From assembly GCA_001600695.1 (NCBI GenBank), contig BCKQ01000013.1:248001-312000 (forward strand): a DNA stretch of 64,000 nucleotides, read 5' to 3'. Both the position numbers and the translations under genes were made by a program. Positions within the stretch are counted from its first letter, which is position 1; each line of letters begins with the position of its first letter. This stretch comes from Ascoidea asiatica. Lineage: Eukaryota > Ascomycota > Saccharomycetes > Ascoideales > Ascoideaceae. The notes beneath the pieces were generated by a model. The model worked only from the letters and a program-made list of their open reading frames with translations, searched no databases and had not been told where the DNA came from. Positions 21,876 to 32,320 of this stretch are shown here, piece by piece.

Positions 21876-23310
21876 TTTTAGAATTTAATTTAATTTAATA
21901 AGTAATATGTATGCATAAGAGATTATTAATATTTATAATGAATATAAATATATGTGTATATATATGAAGATGATATTGATATAGAAAATGATATTGAGAT
22001 ATATATATTAACTAATATCTAATAAGTGATAAGTGATAAGTGATAAGTAATAAGAAAAGGGAAATAAAAGTGAAAAGTTTTGTAAAGGATTATTGAGAAT
22101 ATTTATATTTATATTTATATTTATAATATATTTATCAAAAAAAGCAAAAAATAAAAGATACGGATTGCAGTTACAGTGGAGATAAACGAGTAAAAGTAAA
22201 TCTTACATTATTTAACCTTTAAATATTTGAATATTTGAATTTTTGGATCTTTGAATAAATTTTAATGGTGATTTTAATGATAGTTTTGGTGGTAGTTTTG
22301 CATTTATTTTCATTTCTTATTTCAGTTTAAGCAAAATTCAACTCAACTCAATTCTTTTTCTTTTTCTTTTTCTGTTTATTTTTATTCTGCCAATCTCTCG
22401 AGCGTCGACTTCTCCCGTTTCCAGCGGTAAAAAGAGGTGTGTGTAGCAGCTCTGGGAAACTGGCAACTGGCAACTGGCAAATCTCTTCACGCTGTGCTTC
22501 GACCCCGGCTCCATCATCGGCATTGTATTGTTTTGTGTGAGTGTCCCGATCATTGCAGGGCTGCAACTTGTTTCTTCACATGTCCCTTTGTCGGATCTGT
22601 AAGCACATAAACAAACCGTTTCCCTTCCTCGGACTCCCCGCTGCGCAGTAAAAGCACTAAAACCGCTAAAGGCATCGGATTTCGGACCGTGTCGACCAGA
22701 TCAGCCAGGGTAATTGGCCCATTTCCAGGGGTGCGAGAGATGTCTAGTGTCACATGACACCTGCAGAGCTGGCGGTTTTGCTGCCGTGTTTCTGTTACTC
22801 TGCTTAGTAATGGAGCTGCCTGGGCCTTCCTCTGAGTTTCTCTCCGGTGTTTTTGGAAATTTACCCGAGCAGCACTCCAGTAGTTTGCATCCACAAAGCT
22901 GGTGTCGGCCTGGCTACCTCGCTACTTCGCTGCTTCCAGCCTTGGCTCCAATTAACCTTATCAACAAGACCTTGGTAACAGCCTGAGAAGTCTTAGCGGA
23001 ACTCCCCACCCTAACAAGCCTAACAAGCCTAACACCGACCACCATATGAACTAACGTTACCGCCGCTGCTTTTGCTTCGTTTCTTTTTTCTTCTAACGTG
23101 TCTGGTTTCATTTCGATTATTTCTGTTAATTGCAACGGTTGTCAATTAATTTTTCTTTCGCACACCACATTTCTACCCCAGAACAGCACTTCACTATAAA
23201 TGGGCCACCCCATCTTTGAATCGGGTTTGAATCCAGGTTTGTGGGTCCTGATCTATTTATTAATACACAATTACTATTATTATTTACTATTATTATTGTT
23301 GTTATTATAA
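21876..23310 (-). promoter_or_regulatory. Upstream region of IDP2-type gene with a 0.7-kb GC-balanced island
   Basis: 21876-22370 is AT-rich with repeated AAGTGATAAGTGAT (22020-22050). 22380-23110 has roughly balanced composition, far above the surroundings. It includes GTCACATGAC (Cbf1/CDEI-like, about 22749-22758), a GGCAACT repeat (about 22455-22477) and a CCTAACAAG repeat (about 23010-23035). Three successive minus-strand frames (22914-23135, 22550-22894, 22348-22566) lie in three different phases. None has a recognisable domain and their codon use is unlike local genes, so I treat them as unproven. Confidence 0.45.
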
Positions 23311-24180
23311 TCAATTATCAATAATTTCCAATTTTTGATCATCAATAACATCTTGTTTAAATTTTTCTTTATCTTCACAAAATGGATATAAATATTCTAA
23401 TTCTAAATCATGAACTTGTTTACCTAACATAACTAATGAATGTAATGGTTTACCAGATTCATATTCACTTAATTCTTTTAATGTACCAGCTTTAAAACAT
23501 TCTTCATCTGATCCTAATCTAGAAACTCCAATACATGGTGTATTTTCATTATAACAATTTTCATTTCTATTTTCTTCAATTTCAATCATTTGTTTGGCAC
23601 ATTCTTCAATACTCATATATCTTGGATCTTCATAAATTTTATTACCTCTCATAATATTCTCAATTGTTTGTTCTTTAACTTTAATATCTAATAAAATTAA
23701 AGTATGTAATCCAATTTTTCTATTTTCTTTAATTTTATCATACCATGAATCTGGTCTCCAATTTTCTGTAAAAAAAACCATAGAAATAGTTTGACCAAAT
23801 TTATATAATTGTAATCCACATGCTCCAATACCATTCATAATTGATGCATTATGAATAGTTTTAACTTTAATATTTAATTCTCTAGCTCTAATAATTAAAT
23901 CTGTATGAGTTGTAGCTCCAAATGGATCTCCAACAACTAAAAATCCAATATCTTCTTTATCTCCATTTTTTAAAATTTCATCTGATTCACTCTCCACCAT
24001 ATCTCTATCTGCCAATATTATTTCTTTATTATAATATTTTTCTAATCCTTTTTTATTCGTTGACATTAAAATACTTGTGTATCCTTCAAGATAAACTCTT
24101 TTACATTTCTTAACTGCTTCAAGTCCACGTACTGTTATATCCTTTTCATGAGCTAATCCTAATCCAATAACATACAACAT
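23311..24180 (-). CDS. Diphthine methyl ester synthase Dph5
   Basis: This SAM-dependent methyltransferase modifies the His side chain of elongation factor 2 on the way to diphthamide, in the cytosol. Family signatures are present: [16 protein letters not shown] at the N-terminus, [31 protein letters not shown] (about 82-94) and [17 protein letters not shown]. The length of 289 is normal (about 300 in S. cerevisiae). It is divergent with the Asn-rich RNase H-like gene. Confidence 0.96.
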   Translation of the reverse strand: MLYVIGLGLAHEKDITVRGLEAVKKCKRVYLEGYTSILMSTNKKGLEKYYNKEIILADRDMVESESDEILKNGDKEDIGFLVVGDPFGATTHTDLIIRARELNIKVKTIHNASIMNGIGACGLQLYKFGQTISMVFFTENWRPDSWYDKIKENRKIGLHTLILLDIKVKEQTIENIMRGNKIYEDPRYMSIEECAKQMIEIEENRNENCYNENTPCIGVSRLGSDEECFKAGTLKELSEYESGKPLHSLVMLGKQVHDLELEYLYPFCEDKEKFKQDVIDDQKLEIIDN

Positions 24181-25244
24181 TTTATCTCCCTTTTATTATT
24201 CCACTCTTCTCCTTTCAATCAATATAATCCACTTCAATTCACTTCAATTCACTTCAATTCAATATTTTTTTTTAAATGATTAATCAATTTCTCATATTCA
24301 TTTATAGCTTAACTTCAATGAAAATAAAAAAATTTATAAATTGAATTCCGGCCAATATCTCACATGACTAGTTTCGACCTTGTCCCATTTTATCCTAAAC
24401 ATCTAATTCTTTTCTGCACTTAATGCCCTCTACTCTTGCCCTAAATATCTCCCACATCGCTGTTTGATCCAATTCTGAGACACGAAAATTTTATTTTTTT
24501 TCAAATTTTCAATAATTTTTTAATAATTTTTCAAACTTTTCCGAATTTTTCAATTTATTTTCCAATAATCTCATAAACTTTTCCAATATTTTTATAAAAA
24601 AAAAAACTTTCCAAATCCTTTTCCAGAACTTTCAAATTAAAAATATTATTATTTTCAAAAAAAATTTCTCTTTTCTTAATCACAGTACAAAATGTACTCT
24701 TCATTTAATGATCTAATGACCAAAAAATGCCTTCTTAAATTTTGTTTCAATCATATTCAAATCTTTCATTTAATTCTCATTTAATTTTCATTAAATTTTC
24801 ATTAAATCTTCATTAAATCTTTATTGATTTTCAACTTTACGTAATTTTAATTAATCTTTTTAAATTTTATTATGATTTTATGATGAATATGAAAAGAAAT
24901 TTTTGGTAACTTCCCAAAAATTTCTCTTTATTTTTTTTCATTTTTTTATTCTACTTTCTTTATTCGATCATTTTATCTAACGTTCATTCATTCGTTCTTT
25001 CTTTCTCTTTCTCTTTCTCTTTCTTTTGTCTTTTTTGTCTCTTTTTTGGAAAGATTTATTTATTTATTTAAACCCGTTTAAATTTAATTAATTCTATTAT
25101 CTTTTTTAGAACCTCATTTCAATACATTATTACTATTACTATAATTACTAATATTATTACCATTATTATCATTATTGTTATTAATTTAAGTAATACGTAA
25201 TAATTCTATTTGAAATTTTCAAATCAAATGTTAAAAAATATTAT
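24181..25244 (+). promoter_or_regulatory. DPH5 / Asn-rich gene divergent intergenic region
   Basis: This 1.06-kb stretch is very AT-rich and T-tract-rich, with poly-T and poly-A runs at 24490-24670 and CTTTCTCTTT repeats at 24995-25030. It is probably mostly a long promoter or leader for the gene at 25245. No RNA gene is seen. Confidence 0.4.
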
Positions 25245-26930
25245 ATGAAAATGAATAATGATGAATCTGCTCATAAAAGTAGGAAAAGGTCAAGAGTGAA
25301 AAATTCTCAAAATTCTCAAAATTCTTTAAATTCTTTAAATTCTCAAATTGATAATGATTCAAATAGAAAATTTTATGTCTTATCTAAAAATAATAATCAA
25401 AATAATAACATAAATAATTTATCTAATTTATCTAATTTAACTAATTCAAATAATCATTCAAATCATTCTAGTCATTCAAATAATTCAAATTTAGTCCTTC
25501 AAAATCAATCAAACCTTTTAAATTCTCAAAATAATGTTTATCAAAATACTCAACAACTTAATCAAATTCAACATCAATTATATAATAAAGTTTATTCAAG
25601 TTTAGAAGAAATGTTATTTGCTTTAAATATAGATTATAAAACTTTTCAATCTTATCAACATGCTAAAAATTTCTTAGATCAATATAATTTATCAATTAAT
25701 AATTCAAATGCAAATATTAATATTACAAATTCTTCAAATACAAATCTTAATATTAATAATTTATCAAATGCAAATGTTAATGTTATAAATAATAATATAA
25801 ATAATAATATCAATACAACAACAAATACAAATACAAATAATAATAATAATAATATTAGTACAAGTACTTTAACTAACAACAACAATAGTTCTTCAAATAT
25901 AAATAATCCTTTTACCAATCAACTTTTAAATGCAAGTTTAAATTCAGTAATTCCTTCAAGAATTAATCATATTAGTCAAATATCTGATTTCACAAATTTA
26001 TCAAATTTAAATAGTCAATCAAATTTAAATAATTTAAACAACTTAAATAACTTAAATAACTTAAATAATTTGAATAGTTTAAATAATATCAATAATATAA
26101 GTAATTTAAATAATTTAAGTTTTTCAAATTTATCAAATTTATCAAATTTACCTTTAATTTCAAATAATTTATATAATCATCAAAATAGAAGTCAAATTTT
26201 TTCAAATTCTTCTTCAACAAATACTTCTATTTCTTTACAACCAAAAAATATTTATAAAATTTTTACTTGTGGTTCTGCAAGAAAAATTCCAACTTCAAAT
26301 ACAAATGAAAGAATTTGTTGTTATTCATTTTATATAATTCCATTAAATATTAAAAAATCTGGTAAATTAGAAATTTCTCATAATTCAAATTTTAATATTG
26401 AATTTGATTATTCAACAAAAAGAGCTGATTTATATTCAATTTTAAAAGCTTTATATGAAATTGATAATGATATTTCAATTTCAATTAAAAATCATAAATT
26501 TATAAAATCTTTTCAAATTATTACAAATGATCAAATTTCTTGTAAATTAATTTCAAATTCTTATCAAAAATATTATAATTTAATTAAAAAATCTCAATAT
26601 TGGACAACTGCAGATTCAAATAATTTATTAAATAATGCAATAATTTCTAATTCTTCAAATAATAATAAAGGTACTTATAAAGTTAGTGATTCTGTTTTGA
26701 CAAGAAAATTTACTGAATGTATTAATAAAAATAGTAGAAAATATACTGAGATTTTAGTAAATTCAGTTAAATTAATTTATAAAGTTAATCAAATTTATGA
26801 AAAAAATGATTTACCTGAATTACAAATTAGAAGTTTTATTAAAGCTGATGATACTGAAGTTGAATCAAATAATATTGCATGCGAATTAGTTAAACAAGCT
26901 TGTAAATTTTTTGGTGCTCAAGATAGTTGA
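25245..26930 (+). CDS. Asn-rich protein with a possible degenerate RNase H-like domain
   Basis: The first ~335 of 561 residues are low complexity (Asn, Ser, Leu, including a run of NNL triplets at about 263-280). The C-terminal part is ordered. Segment 338-490 follows the order of an RNase H fold: IFTCGSARKIP (first strand, where active enzymes have DGS), a strand ending in YSFYIIPL, KRADLYSILKALYEI (helix with RADL in place of the usual RAEL), FQIITND (third strand, in place of TDS), then QYW. At least the first catalytic Asp is replaced by Cys and the Glu by Asp, so nuclease activity is doubtful. The function is unknown. I infer a nucleic-acid-related role only weakly. Confidence 0.6.
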   Translation: MKMNNDESAHKSRKRSRVKNSQNSQNSLNSLNSQIDNDSNRKFYVLSKNNNQNNNINNLSNLSNLTNSNNHSNHSSHSNNSNLVLQNQSNLLNSQNNVYQNTQQLNQIQHQLYNKVYSSLEEMLFALNIDYKTFQSYQHAKNFLDQYNLSINNSNANINITNSSNTNLNINNLSNANVNVINNNINNNINTTTNTNTNNNNNNISTSTLTNNNNSSSNINNPFTNQLLNASLNSVIPSRINHISQISDFTNLSNLNSQSNLNNLNNLNNLNNLNNLNSLNNINNISNLNNLSFSNLSNLSNLPLISNNLYNHQNRSQIFSNSSSTNTSISLQPKNIYKIFTCGSARKIPTSNTNERICCYSFYIIPLNIKKSGKLEISHNSNFNIEFDYSTKRADLYSILKALYEIDNDISISIKNHKFIKSFQIITNDQISCKLISNSYQKYYNLIKKSQYWTTADSNNLLNNAIISNSSNNNKGTYKVSDSVLTRKFTECINKNSRKYTEILVNSVKLIYKVNQIYEKNDLPELQIRSFIKADDTEVESNNIACELVKQACKFFGAQDS

Positions 26931-27583
26931 CCAAACATTAAACATAACATAATTTTTTATACACTATCCTCATATCTTTTATAATATTTTTATTGTGTCA
27001 TGATATTATTCGCTTCATTTTATTCTCTTCATTTACCTTTTCTCACCTTTTCTGCTTTTTTCATATTTTTGTTTTTTGTTTTTTGTTTTTGTTTCTGTTT
27101 GTTGTTTTTTTGTTTATTTATTTATTTATTTCCCCTGGGTTATTCATTTTTGCTTTGTCATTATTTTTCATAAAATGTATCTCATCTTTTTTTAATAACT
27201 TTTTCATTTTTTCTTTTTTTCATCAAATGCAAATTATACACATTTTCAAAATAATAAAATTTGAAAGGCTTTAAAAAATCTCTTTTTCATTTTTTTTCTT
27301 CAAATCGTAAAGTTTAAACACAAAACCTGTATATTTTTTAGACAATAATACTCAGATAATAGAAAAATATAATTATGTAAAATACGAATAAATTCATTAT
27401 TGAAAACTTTAAAAGTTAAAAAAAATATGCAGAAATAAATATACTCTTAAGAAAAATAGATATGTGAAAATGACATGACATTAAAAATAATAAGTGAAAC
27501 AATCATAACAAAATGAAAAAAATTAGCAAAAGGAGAAAACTGAAAAAAACAAAACAAAAAAGAAATATAAGTTTAAACTCAAA
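26931..27583. other. Convergent intergenic region
   Basis: T-rich 3' flank of the Asn-rich gene and A-rich 3' flank of the transporter gene. A Phe-rich 93-codon frame at 26993 is a poly-T artefact. Nothing else is seen. Confidence 0.5.
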
Positions 27584-28903
27584 CTATAAAGATTGAAGGG
27601 ATTTTAATGCTAAGACAACAACAGTTATAATTGCAGGTAAAGAAAAAACGACATAAGACCAAAATAAAACTCCAGCCATTTCATTTTGATAACATTCATT
27701 TATTTGACAAATTTGAGAAACTTGTAAAGCAGGAGGAGATATTGATAAAATAAAAACAGTAATTAAAAAAATTGGATCAGAAGCATTTGGAATTGAAGTA
27801 TATTTAACAATAAAAAGTATTGAAGGTAATAAAAAAAAAGCAGGTATTAACATTCTTGAAATTACTGAAGCAAAAATTATTCTTTTATAATATGGAGTTG
27901 CAGGAGGTACATCTTTTGAAGGATATAAATTTGCTCCAAGAACAATTAAAACTAATGGAACAGATAAAGCACCTAATTGAACAGTTGCAGAAGTGAAAGT
28001 ATTTTGTATGAAACCATTATTTTCGAATAAGATATTTTTAATTCGTTGAGAACATGAAACAAGAGTAGCTAAAATCATTGCATATAATGGGGGATTCATA
28101 TAATTTAATACTTTATGAAAATATTTATTTAAAAATCTTTTAATGATTGGAATTGTATTTGAATTTAAGCTTTTAGAAGAATTGTTTATATTATTAGGTA
28201 TTAATGGAGTATTTTCATTTGAAATTAAATTTGAATCTTTCGATGAAGAAGGTATTAAAGAAGAATGTGAACTTTGATCTTCTTGATATTCTTGATCTTC
28301 ATCATCATTATTGGTATTATCATCATTTAATCGATATAAGATATTTTTATCAACTTTTTTCAAAAGTGTATTAAAACCCCAAGACCATCTTAATATTTGA
28401 CCAATTTGATTATAAATTAAGAGATATAAAACAGATCTTGCAGCAATTTTATCAGGAGTATCATTTGGAATTTGATCCCAACTTAAATGAGGTAAAGTAT
28501 AAGATAAAGATAAAGTTAAAGAAACAGGTAATGAAAATGAATTACAAAAAACAGAATTTGCAATAACAAAATTAGTTTCAGGTTTATTTAATTTCAAAAT
28601 CCTAGAAATTATTTTTGAAATAATATATGATATTGTTAAAGATAAAAAGAAAAAAAGTGGAATTATAATTAATTGTACTAATTTTTTAAATGATAAAGTA
28701 TTTGCTAATTGAGTGAAAATTAAAGCTGGAGTTAGTATTGAAACATTTAATTTTGATATTTGTTTTTGAGTATTTGAATTAATGAATTTAAATTTTGCAG
28801 CAATAAAACCTGAAAAGGAAATTAAAACAATTTGTAAAACTGCTTGAAATGTTAAAAAACATATTTGAATTATATCTAAATGAGAAGAATTTGGATCTAA
28901 CAT
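27584..28903 (-). CDS. PIN-like auxin-efflux-carrier family membrane transporter
   Basis: The 439-residue protein has the family architecture of about five membrane helices (about 15-180), a hydrophilic loop (about 192-260, Asp/Asn/Ser-rich) and five further helices (about 275-435). The motifs KLNVSILTPALIFTQLANTL, ANSVFCNSFSLPVSL and the block NDTPDKIAARSVLYLLIYNQIGQ followed by WSWG are those of the yeast ECM3/YNL095C subgroup. Fungal members are ER or internal-membrane proteins of poorly known substrate. I do not assign one of the paralogue names. Confidence 0.85.
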   Translation of the reverse strand: MLDPNSSHLDIIQICFLTFQAVLQIVLISFSGFIAAKFKFINSNTQKQISKLNVSILTPALIFTQLANTLSFKKLVQLIIIPLFFFLSLTISYIISKIISRILKLNKPETNFVIANSVFCNSFSLPVSLTLSLSYTLPHLSWDQIPNDTPDKIAARSVLYLLIYNQIGQILRWSWGFNTLLKKVDKNILYRLNDDNTNNDDEDQEYQEDQSSHSSLIPSSSKDSNLISNENTPLIPNNINNSSKSLNSNTIPIIKRFLNKYFHKVLNYMNPPLYAMILATLVSCSQRIKNILFENNGFIQNTFTSATVQLGALSVPLVLIVLGANLYPSKDVPPATPYYKRIIFASVISRMLIPAFFLLPSILFIVKYTSIPNASDPIFLITVFILSISPPALQVSQICQINECYQNEMAGVLFWSYVVFSLPAIITVVVLALKSLQSL

Positions 28904-30892
28904 TTTTTGATGAAGTATTAGGAGAAAAAAGGACAGGAAAAAAAAAGAAAAATTTTATTATATATTTTGAATTTTGAGCTTTGTGATTTTGATTTATTGA
29001 TTTTTATATTTGTATGTGTATTGAGATTTATATCTATGATTATATTTGTTTTAAATGAGTTAAAAAAGAAAAGACGAAATAAACAAATATGGAAAAATTT
29101 ATCGATTTATATATGAATAATAAATAAAATATAATATTATAAATTTTATATTTATAATTTACGGATAATTTTCCAAATATATCAAGATCAATAATTTCAA
29201 AAAAGGTTCAAAGATTCAAAGACTCATTTTAATTTTTGAATGATGTTGTAATGATGTTGACTGCAGTCATTATAGTCATTATGATTGTCATTATCACTAT
29301 TTATCGAGATTTTTGATAGGATTATAATTTTTCACTAAAAAAAACATATTTAAGGCGTATATATGAAAATCAGTTATTTGAAACTAAAAGTAATGATCAA
29401 AACCAATTGTAAGTACTAACTAGACTAAGTAACTAAGTAACTAAATAACTCGCAGGATTATATTTAGCATGATATTACTTTAGACGAAGAAGGTTTATTT
29501 TTTTGGGAGAGTTCCATTATATGAGTGACAATTTATAAGCCATTTGATTTCTTCAATGATTTTCAGCTGAATTGAAAGATTGAAATAATAAATATAAGAT
29601 CAATAAATTTCAAATAGAAATATAAATGCAAATGCAAAAGACAAACAATAGATGGAAATAAAAAAGAAATTAACATAAAAGAAATTAACACAAAAAACAT
29701 AAAAGAAATAAGCTTTATGCTGTATGCGGAAAATCAGGAATAAAAAATACATATAATTTATTAGCAGCCGTTGATAGAACCGTAATTATGGTCTCAAAAT
29801 TATTTTAAAAAAAGAATCCATATTTGTGGATGTTTTTTGACCTAAGTTGAAAGTTAGGACCATTAGGAAGTCCTTTTAGGGCAAGAGGGGAAAAATGAAG
29901 GTCATGAAAGCGGGAAAATGCGATATGAGCAATTGGCTTATTTCCATCGGTTGATGCGCTGATAAGAAGAGGCTCAGAGGATAAATTGCCCTTTTAGAAT
30001 TATCCGCTGCAATAATAACTCCGGGTAATAAATAAAGAAAGAAATTATAAACGCATTAACGCAAAAAGCAATAGTAATTTCTGCGGGACAAAAAAAAAGG
30101 AAATTACATTGCGTAGAAGGAGCACCCTGATCTTTTGGAACCCTATCACTTAGTAAAACAAGCATTTTGGGTCGCGGGTGTGCTTGGCGATGCACTGAAA
30201 CGCACCTGATTTGTTTGGTTTTGCGTTGATTGTCTATGAGCGCCGGAGATAAGCACTTAGGTTTTGCGTGTGAATTGGAGTTGCTGTATTACGGTAATAA
30301 TACCATAGAGCTTTAGCAGTAGTTACAACAACAGCAGACGAACCCCACGAGAATTTTAGTTTAATTGGTTAAGTTAGATTGGATCAGTTTTTGTTTTGCT
30401 ATGTTTTTTTGTGTAAATTCATCTTCAAAAAAAATCACTCAAATTTAAAGTGAAGATAATTTAATACAGACTACCAGTAATACCGCAATAAGCTATAACC
30501 GCTTGGACAATTTGTTTGTAAGGAAAACGTATAATCAATATAAATACGGGACATATCCTACGTTTTGTTGATAAGTATGGTGAAAAATGATAAGATACCC
30601 TGGTTACCTTAGTCACCCTAGTTTTCTATAAAATAAGAAAGAAAAAGAAAAGAAAAGAAAAGAAAGTAAATATCACTGTTTATTACTATGTTTTATAATA
30701 AGCAATAAAAGATAAAATAGTGAGTAATAAACCTGGTAGGGTAATACTTCTTAGGGGGTTGGCTTTCCTCATTAAAACAAGTTGAAACAGGATAGGATAA
30801 GGATTCTAAAAAAAGTTGAAGAGATTGAAGCCCTATCAGATTGCACTATGAATCATAACGTTACTATATTTTTCTAGATAAAATGTACGCAA

Positions 30893-30908
30893 TGCACTAT
30901 AGTGTGCA
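30893..30908. repeat. Short palindrome TGCACTATAGTGTGCA
   Basis: The central CACTATAGTG (30895-30904) is perfectly self-complementary. The flanks continue with one mismatch. It is a possible dimeric factor site. Confidence 0.6.
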
Positions 30909-31377
30909 ATGCCCAGTTTGATCCCTCAAAACGCAGCACGAAACACAAATTCTAGAGCGCTGAACTTAGTAACGTTTTACTGGTGCACAATTATGATTGC
31001 TTTTCAAATCGTGCAAAAAATAGGATTAGCGTAGGTTGTACAATACTTTAGCACCACACGTTTTGTGTAGGACTGATCAATTTTGCATGTGGGGGGAGGC
31101 GGTATTTTATCCGATTGGAAGAGCTTATGAATTATCGGCACATTTAAGAGCCCTAATACCAGTTGACTTCTCCCCAGAGTAATCACTGAAGAGCAATCAT
31201 ACCGGCGTGTGCAGCGTATAGCAAGCATATTAGACCATAGAGCAGCGCTGCACTAGTATAGCGCGCTCAAAAAAAGCAAAGCGTGCTTCTTTGCTTTTGC
31301 GGCTTTGTTCTTTTTGGCTCTTTCTTTGCGCTCGTGTTCTAGGTCTGGTCTGGCAAGGTCGTGTGCGTGGTGTCTCA

Positions 31378-31435
31378 GGTAGCGCGTAGCAACAGCGCAC
31401 TATCAGCGCTTTAGTAGCGCAAAAACAGCGCAGTG
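31378..31435. promoter_or_regulatory. Cluster of AGCGC motifs
   Basis: Five to six AGCGC or GCGCT words occur in about 58 bp of otherwise AT-rich genome, with more at 30956, 31246, 31260 and 31329. This may be an operator-like array for a GC-box-binding factor upstream of the kinase gene. Confidence 0.4.
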
Positions 31436-32320
31436 GATCCTAACTGGTTGCCCACAGTGAGATCAATGATTCAAGCCAGAGGAAGAGCGATGCTAAACGC
31501 CATATTAATTTGCCCATTGGAGTGAATTCCCATACAATTTCATTTAGCTGGGAAATCAAAAAAAAATAAACCATAAAATATAAAACATTACTAAATTACA
31601 TACAGTAAAAAATAGTGAATAAAAAATATAAAACATTATCAAAAATTGAATTATTTACATAAAATACAAGAAAGAGAAGCTAAAATACATTCATCAAGAG
31701 TGAAGCTGAGATTGAAATTAATATTGAAACTAAAGGACTGAAATTAAGATAGAAACTCAGATAAAGAATATAAAATAAAATAGAATCAGAAGTTAAAAAA
31801 TAAAAAATATTGAAGAACTTTTTTAAAGCTCCATTAATTACTCTTTTTTTGTCCATATAGTCAGTATAATCTTCATTATTCTTTATCTACATATTCGACT
31901 TCAAATTTTATTAAATCATTATCATACAATTAATATACTCTAGAAATTAGTACACTTATTATCTTTTACTTTATTTCTTCATTTCTTTGTTTTGTTTCTT
32001 AATATTTTTTTTCTTAAATTTATCTTTTTTATGGAACATTTTGAGTTTTCAAATTATCGTTATATAAAGAAATAATTCGATTTTAAATTTCAATTTCAAT
32101 CTCATTTAATTTGATATCATTTAATTTAATTTTCGATTTAATTTTCAAAAGAGATCATTATCAAATTCCTAATATTAATATATATTCAGTATATACCAAA
32201 TCATTAATGGAAAATTGATTAATTAATTCAACTTAATCTCAAATTTAAAAAATATTCATTTACATATTCTATTATATAATATTGTATAATATATTATAAT
32301 CAATAAGATAGCTTATCAAA

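Larger units (their letters stand above)
28904..32320. promoter_or_regulatory. Long divergent intergenic region with GC islands
   Basis: This 3.4-kb region lies between the transporter (minus) and the kinase (plus). It is AT-rich at both ends, with balanced-composition islands at about 29860-30370 and 30720-31500. The second island contains a near-perfect palindrome (30893-30908) and a dense cluster of AGCGC motifs (31378-31435). Short minus-strand frames at 29974 and 31004 have no recognisable features. Such length suggests an extended promoter for the kinase, or an unrecognised non-coding RNA. Confidence 0.4.

Noticed and set aside
22749-22758. GTCACATGAC as a centromere CDEI
   Set aside because: No CDEIII-like partner follows, so it is more likely a Cbf1-type promoter site.
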